The notes under the pieces were generated by a model. That model was given only the letters and a program-made list of their open reading frames with translations. It made no database searches and had not been told where the DNA came from. Shown here piece by piece: positions 33,146 to 41,042 of a DNA stretch of 64,000 bases. Numbering within the stretch: position 1 is the first letter of the stretch; the number at the start of each line of letters is the position of its first letter. This DNA is from Streptomyces agglomeratus (GTDB lineage Bacteria; Actinomycetota; Actinomycetes; Streptomycetales; Streptomycetaceae), in NCBI RefSeq assembly GCF_001746415.1, contig NZ_MEHJ01000001.1:8066501-8130500 (forward strand), in the 5' to 3' direction. The translations under genes were made by a program, and so were the position numbers.

Positions 33146-33982
33146 TGGCCGGACACGGTGGTTCAGCCAGAGGGCCCTTCGCTCGTCCGGGGACGGGTGC
33201 TGGCGAACGTTCCCGGCGGGATCACGGGTAGTGCTGAAGGCTCTCGGCATCTTCCAGCGAGCCACGCCGTTCAGTTGTGGCGGATGCTGCGCCCCGGGAC
33301 CGGCACGACCGGAATCACGAGGGACACCCTCAAGAAGCAGGGCAAGGTCCGGGTGGAGACACGCCTGGAGTCGGGACACCAGCTGTGGGTTGCTCACCGC
33401 TGTGCACTTCCTCTGCCGGTGGTGGCCGACAGAAGACGTTGGGTCGGCATAACCAAGTCTTCGAAGTTCGTAGGCCTGGTCATGGGGCGGGGTGGCCGCC
33501 CGCATCGGTAGTAGGCCGTCCGGTCTTTGTCGGGAGGGCCCTCGCCCGGCACCTCGCCGTGGTCGGTACGCGGGTGAAAAGCGTTTATTCACGGCTCGAC
33601 TATTTAAATCTGCCCTATTTTTTGGGCGATCGCTTTCGGGACGCGTTTCATCGTTCAATCGTGGCCCGTTCCCACCTCGCCTATGCGGGCACTCAAGGGG
33701 CGTCACCTCGGGTGGCGGGAATCTGAGGTCTGTTTTCCCTGTCGGGGGATTGGCTGAAGCTCGCCATGGCGAGCCGGGACTATTCGGCCCTCGCGCGTGT
33801 CTTGCCAGGGGAATGTGGCAGTGGTGAGCGCTGACCGGGTATGCGGCTGGTATGTAGCCGAATACTGTCTTGGGCCAGACATGGCCGGGGCCAAGAATTG
33901 CCAACGCATTCGACCAGCCGAACGGGAGCGGCCGACCGGCCGTTTCTATGCTTCGGCAGCTGAAAACGTTGAGGAGACGACT
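33146..33982. other. 837-bp region without a supported gene, promoter-like near its end
   Basis: A plus-strand frame 33,158-33,511 is open but has no ribosome site or recognised pattern. Around 33,580-33,660 the sequence is AT-rich (gtttattcacggctcgact, atttaaatctgccctat) with a small gccc-tatttttt-gggc hairpin, suitable for a promoter of the secreted protein at 33,983. Confidence 0.4.
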
Positions 33983-34396
33983 ATGCGCAAGCTCGCTCGC
34001 TTTACTGCTACGGCCGGCCTTGCTGTGTCCCTGGTGGGCGCGGCCCTCGCCCCGGCCGCCGCCCAGCAGCAGACGGCCAGCAGCCCGCACAGCTACACCT
34101 GCTCCAACCAGGGCGGCGGCCCGAACCACACAGTGAACTGCTCCGGCCTGATCACGGTCAACAACGTCCTGAACGGCACCACCGTCAACGTCGGGGACAT
34201 CAACGTCCTGTCCGGCACTCAGCTCGACGACCTGGAAGTGGCCCTGGTCAACGTGGCCGACAACAACGTCAACCTGCCCGTCACCGTGCAGCTGGCGAAC
34301 CTTGAGGCGGCCACGATCAGCACCTACCTGACGAATTTCGGCATCACCGTCCTGCCGGTCAAGGTCAACATCTGCGCCGGCAGCATCTGCGTCTGA
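33983..34396 (+). CDS. Secreted repetitive Asn/Val-rich protein
   Basis: 137 residues. Signal peptide MRKLARFTATAGLAVSLVGA with cleavage near APAAAQQ. The mature part is made of short beta-like strands rich in Asn, Val and Thr (NNVLNGTTVNVGDINVLSG, LEVALVNVADNNVNLPV) with four Cys in two pairs (YTCSNQGGG/VNCSG and NICAGSICV). The ribosome site gaggag is seven bases ahead. The pattern recalls small surface or amyloid-like proteins of streptomycetes but is neither a chaplin nor a rodlin. A terminator follows ~100 bases downstream. Confidence 0.65.
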   Translation: MRKLARFTATAGLAVSLVGAALAPAAAQQQTASSPHSYTCSNQGGGPNHTVNCSGLITVNNVLNGTTVNVGDINVLSGTQLDDLEVALVNVADNNVNLPVTVQLANLEAATISTYLTNFGITVLPVKVNICAGSICV

Positions 34397-34496
34397 CACC
34401 ACCACGCCCCTCGGCTGAGAAGCGCCCGCCCCGTTGGGCGGACCAGGAATCGTCACAGCACGTGGTCATTGACGTGTGGGTGGCGAGCAGTTGGAC

Positions 34497-34529
34497 AGAC
34501 GCTCGGCTGGCTTTCCCAGCCGAGCGTCT
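34497..34529. terminator. Perfect hairpin terminator
   Basis: Stem agacgctcggctgg / ccagccgagcgtct, loop ctttc, then tgcg. It separates the secreted-protein gene from the next plus-strand genes. Confidence 0.7.
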
Positions 34530-34577
34530 TGCGTGCGCGGGGGCCGGCACCCACGCCCGCCCGACCACCGCCGCAAC

Positions 34578-34834
34578 ATGACCACGGCCCGGCAACCGCA
34601 CCCACCCGTCACGGGCCCGGTGCGGCGGCTGCTCGTCTGGCGCGACAGCTCACACTTCAACCAGTGGGAAGACAAGCCGTGCGTCCTGTGCGACCGGCCC
34701 ACCCCGCTGCGCTCCCACAAGGGAGAGGCGGTGCAAAGGTCTGCGCCGAAGACTGGAACGCCGCCCACTCGACCGAGGTGCGGTTCGTCTCCGACGCGGA
34801 GCCCAAGTCTCGCGGCAAGTGTGATCACGCCTGA
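34578..34834 (+). pseudogene. Hypothetical Cys-containing protein, frameshifted
   Basis: Starts MTTARQPHPPVTGPVRRLLV, continues WEDKPCVLCDRPTPLRSHKG, loses one base near 34,735, and in the next frame reads KVCAEDWNAAHSTEVRFVSD and ends KSRGKCDHA. CxxC plus two further Cys/His suggest a small zinc-binding protein of ~85 residues. The next broken gene follows closely on the same strand. Confidence 0.5.
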
Positions 34835-34929
34835 GCAAAGCAATGCCCCGGGGCGGGCTGTTCCGTCACCAGCAGATCGCCAGCCAGCCACCCCGGGGCA
34901 CCCACAGCCTGCCCGAGGAAGGCCACCCC

Positions 34930-35243
34930 ATGCAATCGCCCTCCCTTCAGTTCACCGCCATGCTCACCGCCCGCCAGAAGCCGGCCCCCTGGACCGGCCA
35001 TGGCGACGCCGCCGTACGGATCGGCGAGCGCGGCCTGGAACGCGGACGGCCGCTCCCCGAGCAGCGGCCCGACGCCGACCCCGTCGCCCTGGTCCTCATC
35101 CACCCCGCACCGAGACCGCCCTCACCGGCACGCTCCACTGCGCCAGGACCCGCACCCACGGCGCCTGGACCGAGCCCTACCGACCCTTCACCCACGCCCT
35201 CGCCGGGCGCGACCTCCCGCATGACATCGACCTGAGCACCTGA
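34930..35243 (+). pseudogene. Hypothetical protein, frameshifted
   Basis: MQSPSLQFTAMLTARQKPAP, GDAAVRIGERGLERG and DADPVALVLIHPA are in one frame; after a one-base loss near 35,110 the other frame reads ETALTGTLHCARTRTHGAWT and YRPFTHALAGRDLPHDIDLS to the stop. Joined length ~104 residues; family not recognised. A classical terminator follows eight bases later. Confidence 0.5.
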
Positions 35244-35250
35244 GCACACG

Positions 35251-35302
35251 AAGCGGCCCCCGCCGTCCGGACCTCAATCCGGGCGGCGGCGGCCGCTTTT
35301 TT
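35251..35302 (+). terminator. Rho-independent terminator with U-tract
   Basis: agcggcccccgccgtccgg and ccgggcggcggcggccgct form a long stem, followed by tttttt. It is the only textbook stem plus T-run terminator seen here. Confidence 0.8.
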
Positions 35303-35368
35303 GTGTTTCCGGACGTCAACTGAAGCAGTACATGCCGGTCACGTGCTGGGGGAGGGCGTCGCCAGGCG

Positions 35369-35590
35369 CGCAAGGCCAAGCCGAACGCTGGGGGCCAGCT
35401 CTCCGCCCTGGACGCCCTCCGCAGCGCCGTGACGCAGTTGGAGGCCGCACATCGAGCCCTGGCCCCGGCCAACATCAAGAAGGCGCTCGAACAGGACGCG
35501 GACGAGACCGCGAAGGTTCTGGCATCAGCCAAGAGCACCGCGGACAAGGCTGCCGCGCGAGCCGGCGCCTCCCTTCCGCGATCGACGTGA
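35369..35590 (+). pseudogene. Coiled-coil protein tail
   Basis: Frame reads RKAKPNAGGQLSALDALRSA, VTQLEAAHRALAPANIKKAL and ADETAKVLASAKSTADKAAA to TGA. Helical and Ala-rich, with native codon bias, but no start codon or ribosome site in this frame, so a 3' remnant is likely. Too little to name. Confidence 0.3.
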
Positions 35591-35784
35591 GCTGAGCGGC
35601 CAGCGCTCAGCGGCGGTGGGCGCCTGAGACGCTTGTCGTGCCCGGTGGTGCCCATCTCCTCGAAGCCGATGTCACCACCGGGCATTCGCCCTCGCCGAAG
35701 CGCCGGGCCTCGCACAAGGCGGACGTGGGCAGGCCTCCTGGTTTCGGGCCTACTCCGTGCCCTATGGTTCCCCCGGCCACCGGG

Positions 35785-35835
35785 GCGTCACGGTCACTGT
35801 CTGCCCGGGGAGGTCTTGCCTGCGAGCCTCGTGAG
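35785..35835. repeat. Repeat B, copy 5 (3' part only)
   Basis: ccaccggggcgtcacggtca then ctgtctgcccgg and cctcgtgagt match the 3' half of copies 1 and 2. The rest of 35,591-35,939 has no supported gene. Confidence 0.5.
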
Positions 35836-35939
35836 TTTCGGCCCGGTCTTTCGGGCCTGGTTCGTCGGTACCGGGGTCCGGTGGCCCGGCCCGGCGATAC
35901 CGTGGTGGCACACGCCAGACAGAAGCCTAGGAGTCCCGG

Positions 35940-36170
35940 ATGAGCGAGCAGCCGGCCCTCGTGCCCGACCGCCAGCCCCTCGATGAGCATGCCGCCGCGT
36001 CCGTCCGCGCGTACGCGGCCGACCAGCGCGCGAAGGTTGACGTCCTCGCCTCGGTGCTGGAGGACATCGCCGCCCACGGCTACCCGTCCCCTCAGACGGG
36101 CGTGCTGTGGGAGGAAGCCCGCGATGGCCATCTGGAGCGCCTCGCCGGTGAGCAGCCCCGTGTCGCCTGA
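35940..36170 (+). CDS. Putative antitoxin of a type II module
   Basis: 76 residues, acidic (MSEQPALVPDRQPLDEHAAA, VLEDIAAHGYPSPQTGVLWE). No ribbon-helix-helix or HTH signature is obvious. It is named antitoxin only from position: the next gene starts 47 bases before its end and encodes a RelE/ParE-like protein. Small acidic protein before an overlapping toxin is the usual layout. A hairpin closes the pair at 36,437. Confidence 0.5.
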   Translation: MSEQPALVPDRQPLDEHAAASVRAYAADQRAKVDVLASVLEDIAAHGYPSPQTGVLWEEARDGHLERLAGEQPRVA

Positions 36171-36417
36171 GCATGCGCCGCGCCGGTCCCAGGTTGTCCT
36201 GGTGGAGCCCGCGCTGAGCCAGCTGGCGAAGCTGACGGCTTCCGAGACGCACCGCCTGGACCGCGCGATCGTCGCGATCAGCGTCAACCCGGAGTTGGGC
36301 ACCCCGGTGCCCGGCACCCTGCTGCGCGACTACGTCGACGACGTCGACGGGGTCCGCGTCATCTACTACGTCACGGCCCTTCGGCAGATCACGATCGTGG
36401 CGTACGTTGAGGCGTAG
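36124..36417 (+). CDS. RelE/ParE-like toxin
   Basis: 97 residues from ATG 36,124; GTG 36,200 is an alternative giving ~72 residues. The core SQVVLVEPALSQLAKLTASE, AIVAISVNPELGTPVPG, LLRDYVDDVDGVRVIYYVTA and ITIVAYVEA follows the RelE/ParE plan: two helices, then strands with Arg and Tyr near the C-terminus (RVIYYV), the residues used on ribosome-bound mRNA in RelE. Overlaps the upstream gene. RNase or gyrase targeting cannot be told apart from sequence alone. Confidence 0.65.
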   Translation: MAIWSASPVSSPVSPEHAPRRSQVVLVEPALSQLAKLTASETHRLDRAIVAISVNPELGTPVPGTLLRDYVDDVDGVRVIYYVTALRQITIVAYVEA

Positions 36418-36436
36418 GGGCCTCCCGAGCACCCGT

Positions 36437-36467
36437 GCGCCCCGGACCACTAGTTGGTCCGGGGCGC
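36437..36467. terminator. Perfect hairpin after the toxin gene
   Basis: Stem gcgccccggacca / tggtccggggcgc, loop ctagt. It lies 20 bases after the toxin stop and also faces the minus-strand genes to the right. Confidence 0.7.
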
Positions 36468-36600
36468 TGCTGTATCTCGCTGCGGTGCAGCGCGAGGGCG
36501 GTGGGCGGTGCTGCTCGGTGGTCGACTATGGGCAGGCCGGGTGCACGGGGTCAGCTGCTGCTGCCGGTGGCCCACTGCTCCATCGCGCTCGGGTCCTTCT

Positions 36601-36876
36601 TCACAGGGTGTCGCGGCGGGACTGCGCGGTGGCCCGGGTGGCGCCCATGGAGCTCGCCAGCGTGCCGTACGAGCCGCCCTGTGCGGCGTGTTGGCGTACC
36701 GCGGCGTCCCGGATGCCGTCGGTGCTCGCCCCGCCGGCGCGCAGCTGCGTGAGGCCGTGCAGTACGGCACCGAGCCGCATGGCCATCTGTCCGGCGTCGT
36801 CGCCCAGGGCCTGGGCGACGGTGGTGGAGAGCGGGATCGTGAGGTCGGGGACGGGGTTGGGGTGCTCGGTGGTCAT
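36601..36876 (-). CDS. Small HTH-like protein
   Basis: 91 residues from ATG 36,876 (MTTEHPNPVPDLTIPLSTTV); ATG 36,891 also possible with aaggg ahead. Helices QALGDDAGQMAMRLGAVLHG and IRDAAVRQHAAQGGSYGTLA, MGATRATAQSRRD resemble a helix-turn-helix at the C-terminus. Likely the second gene of an operon with the frameshifted gene at 36,919-37,262, whose control region holds a long AT-rich palindrome. Confidence 0.5.
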   Translation of the reverse strand: MTTEHPNPVPDLTIPLSTTVAQALGDDAGQMAMRLGAVLHGLTQLRAGGASTDGIRDAAVRQHAAQGGSYGTLASSMGATRATAQSRRDTL

Positions 36877-36918
36877 CGGCGGCCTTTCCAAGGGGAGGTA
36901 CGGGTGCGGGGCGGGGTT

Positions 36919-37262
36919 CTAGAGCCAGTGGAAGGCGCGCCGGACGTCGCTCGCGGCCCCGGAGAGGTTGTCGGCGTGCAGCCGCTCGTCGAAGTCGTAC
37001 GGGTCGTCGACGGCTTCCATGACGCGCTCGGAGGCGGCGTCGAAGACGCTGGCGAACGCCTCGTGGACACCGGCGGCCTTGAGGGCCTGGACGATGTCGT
37101 CGTGGTCGGCGCCGCCGCGCCGGACGGCGTCGGCGAGCAGGTTGAGCGGGCTGCGGCCGGGGCGAGCACGGCCAAGTCCTCGCCGCCGGTGGTGCCGGCG
37201 GTCCGTTCGGCCGACGTCTCGACGCTGCTGATCCGGGCGAGGGCCTTCGACTGCTGCTCCAT
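36919..37262 (-). pseudogene. Hypothetical helical protein, frameshifted
   Basis: Starts MEQQSKALARISSVETSAER, then near 37,150 the frame changes; the second part reads SPLNLLADAVRRGGADHDDI, VQALKAAGVHEAFASVFDAA and ASDVRRAFHWL. Joined length ~115 residues, all helical, not recognised. The palindrome 64 bases upstream of its start is probably its operator. Confidence 0.5.
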
Positions 37263-37325
37263 GGGGACTCCGATCTGGTGCGTGGGTGCGAAGGGGAGGC
37301 TGTGGTGACCGGAACCTCCGGAGGC

Positions 37326-37361
37326 GTATGAACTTCAATACGCCTGTATTGAAGTTCATAC
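37326..37361. promoter_or_regulatory. 16-bp perfect inverted repeat, AT-rich operator
   Basis: Arms gtatgaacttcaatac and gtattgaagttcatac around gcct. It is only ~38% GC inside ~75% GC DNA, just upstream of the minus-strand operon, which fits a repressor site. Confidence 0.7.
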
Positions 37362-37473
37362 GCTCAGGGAAGGGGGCCGCTCATGATTCTTTGCGGCTCA
37401 CCCCTGACCTGCGCGTTTCCCGCCCGCGGGAACCGTGCGTCCGGATCTGACACTCAACGCCCGTACACGAAAG

Positions 37474-37508
37474 CGGCGCCCCACCCCTGCCGAAGGGGTG
37501 GGGCGCCG
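37474..37508. terminator. Perfect 15-bp hairpin
   Basis: Stem cggcgccccacccct / aggggtggggcgccg, loop gccga. It isolates the palindrome-controlled operon from repeat A copy 3. Confidence 0.65.
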
Positions 37509-37539
37509 AACGAGGCGGGTGACAGGCTGGGCCCTGCGC

Positions 37540-37750
37540 CGGTGGATCTTGGGTCACGGGCCCGGTCGGGTGAAGCGTGGTGGGCGGCGCCGTTTCGATT
37601 GGGTCAGGGCCGCTGGGGGTGGGGCAGGCCTGCGAGCAGGTGCCTTGGTGGCGCCAGCAGGCCAGCGTGGTGCGGGGCCATCCAGCCACCCTCGGTTCCC
37701 GCACCACGCTGTACTGGCCAGCTCGGAGAACGCCCGGTTAGGGCCGTGTC
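37540..37750. repeat. Dispersed repeat A, copy 3 (3' two-thirds)
   Basis: Starts at ggtggatcttgggtcacggg and ends cccggttagggccgtg. The G-rich first third is absent. No other feature is seen between 37,509 and 37,833. Confidence 0.65.
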
Positions 37751-37833
37751 CCGAGACGCACCTGCTGCCCGCGTTCAGGCGGCCTTCCTCCAGACCGAGG
37801 ATTGACCGGCGTCCGCCGCCGCGTGCCGGGTGG

Positions 37834-38474
37834 TCAGAGCCAGGTGCCTTCCAGGGCGCGGCGGTCGGCGGTGAGAGCGAAGCGGCGTACGGCGAGGATG
37901 AGTGCCCGCTCCAGAGCACCGCCGCTTTTACCCGCAGCGGTGTCATCGGCGGCGGGGAGCAGTTCGCGGCGGAGCTCGTCGACGGCCTGGCCCACGATGG
38001 CACGGACCGTGGACCACCCGACCTGCCCGGCCTGGGTGGCTGCGGTGAGCCGCTCGGTGACAAGGGTGGTGAGTTCGTCGAGCCGGCCGTGGACTTCGCG
38101 CAGCGCACGCTGCGACAGCCCCAGATCCACCAGCCCGGCCGCCCCTGTGTCACCCGCCGGTGACACCCCGGCAAGGACACCGGCCGCGCCGATCGCCCTG
38201 CTCAGCCCTTCGGCGGACTCCGCGATGTCGATCAGCCGGTACGCCTGCGCCCTGCTGATCCCCAGCTCGCCCTGCGCGTACTCACCCCACCCGCCGTACC
38301 CCAGAGCCACCACACCCGCGCCCGGTGCGCGTCGCGCACCCGCTGCGCCAGCACCACAGCCGCCCGCCGCGCCTCACCGATCGCCGCACGCAGCTGCTCG
38401 GTCAGCCGGACCGCATCCACCCGGCCCACCGGTTCCAGCACCGGCCCCTGACCTGGTTCGTTCGAGGAAGCCAC
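37834..38474 (-). pseudogene. HTH-like DNA-binding protein, one-base deletion
   Basis: MASSNEPGQGPVLEPVGRVD to RARVW is followed by a missing G near 38,312; the other frame continues VALGYGGWGEYAQGELGISR, AQAYRLIDIAESAEGLSRAI and ends RRALEGTWL. Joined length ~213 residues. WGEYAQGELGISRAQAYRLI is an HTH-like recognition part shared with Streptomyces KorB-like accessory proteins. Sister fragment at 10,200-10,426. Correcting one base would give an intact gene. Confidence 0.65.
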
Positions 38475-38534
38475 AGCTCCATGGTGCTCCGTAAGTTGTT
38501 AGGCGGCCCGGGAGGGCCGGGTGTGGCTTATGGT

Positions 38535-39017
38535 TCTAACGCGAAAGGACCAAAGGGGAACGTCATTCTCATCGGCTCGACTCAGGGGCATAACGCGGCC
38601 CTGAATCAGGCGGTGGCGAGCGCGTACGCGAAGGGACTGGTTGTCGTCGTCCCGGCTGGCAACCTCGGCCTGGACGCCTGCAACTACTCCCCGGCCGGAG
38701 CACCCGGCGCGGTGACGGTCGCCGCCACTACGCAGCGCGACAAGCGCCTGCTGCTCTCCAACCAGGGCAAGTGTGTGGACGTACTGGGCCCCGGCGAGAA
38801 CATCGTCTCGGCAGGGCCCGGCGCTACGACCCGCACCCGGTCCGGGACCGCGATGGCCGCTGCTCATGCCGCCGGCATCGCGGCGACCGTCCTCTCCCAA
38901 GGAACCCCGGCCAATCAGGTGGACGCGAAGATCAAAAGCCTGGCCACGAAGAACGCGGTAGCGGGCTTCAACAGCGCGACGCCCAACGCGCTGCTCTTCA
39001 ACGGCATCTCGGCGTAG
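38535..39017 (+). pseudogene. Subtilase (S8 protease) C-terminal fragment, Ser replaced
   Basis: Codes for ALNQAVASAYAKGLVVVVPA, GN(LGL)DACNYSPAGAPGAVTV, GKCVDVLGPGENIVSAGPGA and TRSGTAMAAAHAAGIAATVL. The oxyanion Asn (PAGN) is kept, but the motif SGT-S-MA has Ala where the catalytic Ser belongs, and the Asp and His parts of the triad are missing with the N-terminal half. The 5' side is joined to the start of the DNA-binding gene remnant (catggtgctcc). Inactive as a protease. Confidence 0.75.
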
Positions 39018-39210
39018 AGGGTAGGCCCCGGCCCTCTGGGTACCGGCTGCCTGCGCCGAGCTGCTCCGGCACGGCGCAGGCCCGGAGCTCCTTCAGGTCC
39101 GGGATGTGGTTGTAGAGCGTGCCGGGGGAGACGCCTAGCAGCTTCGCGATCGAGGTGATCGAGCGGCCCGGGTCGGGCAGCAGGTCCCGCGCGGCACGCA
39201 GCGCCTCCCG
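38998..39210 (-). pseudogene. Serine resolvase C-terminal fragment
   Basis: Codes for EALRAARDLLPDPGRSITSI, AKLLGVSPGTLYNHIPDLKE and LRACAVPEQLGAGSR, matching the HTH end of the resolvase at 13,651. Only ~55 codons remain. It overlaps the tail of the subtilase fragment on the opposite strand. Confidence 0.7.
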
Positions 39211-39318
39211 AACTCATCAACATTGATCATGTGGCGGACCTGCGATGTGCCTCCCGAAGCCGTCGACAAACGACTCCCAAACTCGCGTACAAAGCCACCC
39301 TTTCCTACTGTCGATTCC

Positions 39319-40089
39319 ATGGGCCACTTCTGCGCCAAGTGCGGGTATCGGTACCCGGACGATGCGATCGAGGAGACGACGGAAGAGCGTCAGTGTCCGC
39401 AGTGCGGGAGCAAGCGAGTCAGCGCTGAAGCACCTGCTGGCCTCGCGACTGTTTCCGCCACGGCTTACGCCCCCGAGATTTGGGTCGCGGCCCGTCTGTG
39501 GCCGCGCTGGGCCAGTATTGCGATCGACCGGGCGCTGGCGGCCCGCGTGGCTCGTGAGCAGGCTGTGGCAGCGACCGACCCCGCTGCGGAGTCTTCCGCG
39601 CTGAATGAGGAGTTCGACGCTGCGCTGGTCGCCGTGGCCGCCTCAGCGCACACGCTGGATGCCCTCTACGGCTCGGTGGTACCGGCAACGAGTCGGGCCC
39701 AGTGGAGGAGCAACCGCACCAAGCGGCGCACGGCGGTCCACGAGGGCCTGAAGCTCGTGTTCGCTACCGGGCCCCGCAACGCCGCCTGGGGCGACGAGTT
39801 CAAGTGGCTGTTCTGTCTTCGGGACGCGTCGGTTCACCACGAGGAGAAGCCCAGGAAGACGGTTCCCCATCCGTCCCTGGGCACGCACACCGGCCCGGAG
39901 TACGCCGCCTACTCGACGGAGTCAGCAGACCGAGCGGTCAGGTTGATGCTGGACGTCTTGCGCCGGTGTGTCGACCATCCGAGGCCCCAGGCGCCCACTA
40001 CCGGGCCCCAGGCCCCCACTGCCGATCGGTGGGCTGAGGACAACGAGCCGGTAGTGACAGGCCTGGAGAGCCGTTGGGCGTCGGCGTGA
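39319..40089 (+). CDS. Zinc-ribbon protein with HEPN-like motif
   Basis: 256 residues from ATG 39,319. N-terminal zinc ribbon: MGHFCAKCGYRYPDD and RQCPQCGSKR (two CxxC). The rest is helical; near the middle KWLFCLRDASVHHEEKPRKT contains R-x4-H, the pattern of HEPN ribonuclease sites, followed by the usual Pro/His loop (PHPSLG). The tail repeats the unit PQAPT twice. HEPN proteins often act as RNA-cutting toxins; no partner antitoxin is visible beside it, so function is inferred. An upstream in-frame ATG (39,223) lies in the resolvase remnant and is unlikely. Confidence 0.6.
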   Translation: MGHFCAKCGYRYPDDAIEETTEERQCPQCGSKRVSAEAPAGLATVSATAYAPEIWVAARLWPRWASIAIDRALAARVAREQAVAATDPAAESSALNEEFDAALVAVAASAHTLDALYGSVVPATSRAQWRSNRTKRRTAVHEGLKLVFATGPRNAAWGDEFKWLFCLRDASVHHEEKPRKTVPHPSLGTHTGPEYAAYSTESADRAVRLMLDVLRRCVDHPRPQAPTTGPQAPTADRWAEDNEPVVTGLESRWASA

Positions 40090-40124
40090 GCGTTGGCGAC
40101 CAGCGGTCGGTCGGCTTGTGACCA

Positions 40125-40172
40125 CGTTTCGGCCCTGAGGGGTGGCAGGGCCCTCACAACGCGGTCCGTGGG
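40125..40172. repeat. Repeat B, copy 4 (5' part), fused to repeat A
   Basis: ccctgaggggtggcagggccc, acaacgcggtccgtgggggac; then the sequence passes without gap into repeat A at the shared word gggacggcttgggg. Confidence 0.6.
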
Positions 40173-40173
40173 G

Positions 40174-40483
40174 GACGGCTTGGGGTGGGGGCCCCGGGCC
40201 AGGCGCGGTCCATTGGGGCCCCCGGAGCGAGCAATCCGAAAGCAGGGAATGTGCACGCTTCGACCGGCTCAACAGCGCGGGTGGATCCCGGGTCACGGGC
40301 CCGGCCGGGTGAAGCGTGGTGGGCGGCGCCGTATCGGTGAGGGCAGGGTTCTTGGGGGTGGGGCATGCTGACGAGCAGGTGCCCGTGGTGGCGCCGGCAG
40401 ACGTGGTGCGGGGCCAGGGCCCACCCGTCCATCCTTGTTCCCGCACCACGCTGTACTGGCCAGGCGAGGAGAATGCCCGGTTA
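40174..40483. repeat. Dispersed repeat A, copy 4
   Basis: Almost the same as copy 2. Ends gaatgcccggttatgcc. Repeats B and A together fill 40,090-40,551. Confidence 0.75.
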
Positions 40484-40551
40484 TGCCGCCCAGTCGAGTC
40501 CCAGCCCGGCGAGCTGCTCGCGCTGCCCCTGGCTCAGACCCCCACTCCGAT

Positions 40552-40760
40552 GGGAGTACGTCTCCCTCAAGATCAGGCGGCACGGCCTGAGCGGGCTTGC
40601 CGCTCGCAACACCGCACGCTTCGCCCTGGCAGCAGATCTACCCGCCTCGATCTTGGCTGGTCTCACGGGCACCAGCATCAGCAGCTCCACGCGCTGGACG
40701 AACTTCGTCAAGCGCAACTGGACTGACTACATCGCCAGCCGCGCGCAGGACCGTTCATGA
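40552..40760 (+). pseudogene. Recombinase-like C-terminal fragment
   Basis: Codes for LSGLAARNTARFALAADLPA, SILAGLTGTSISSSTRWTNF and VKRNWTDYIASRAQ. In full proteins of this actinobacterial integrase-like family this pattern closes the C-terminal domain. No start, no catalytic Arg upstream; it follows directly behind repeat A. Confidence 0.55.
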
Positions 40761-40790
40761 AGCAAGCCTCCTTGCACCGGCTGCCTGGAC

Positions 40791-41040
40791 TCAGCGCATC
40801 CCGGGCAGGCGACGCAACTCGTTGACCTTCATCAGCCGGGCGAGAAGGAGGTACCCCAGGGCTGTCGCGAGCGCCCCGGCAGCCAGTGCGACGGCCGTAG
40901 GCCACGTTCCACTTCCCAGTTCCGCGCACGCACGCGCTGCAGCCCAGCCCAGCCCTGCAGCCGGGCCCGCAGCGGAGAACAGTTTGGGTGTAGCCCTTCT
41001 GCAGGGACCAACCCGCTCCGGGTATCGGTGCGCAGGATTT
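40791..41040 (-). pseudogene. murJ: MurJ-like lipid II flippase, last two spans only
   Basis: Codes for FSAAGPAAGLGWAAARACAE, TAVALAAGALATALGYLLLA and RLMKVNELRRLPGMR. The final LLLAR(L)M-x-V-x-ELR-x-LPG is typical of the end of actinobacterial MurJ. The other twelve spans are absent. A copy of a core cell-wall gene end in this region points to capture of chromosomal DNA by recombination. Confidence 0.55.
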
Positions 41041-41042
41041 GC

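Noticed and set aside
33158..33511. 117-codon plus-strand frame
   Set aside because: No ribosome site, no recognisable pattern, and it begins inside repeat B; high GC alone explains it.
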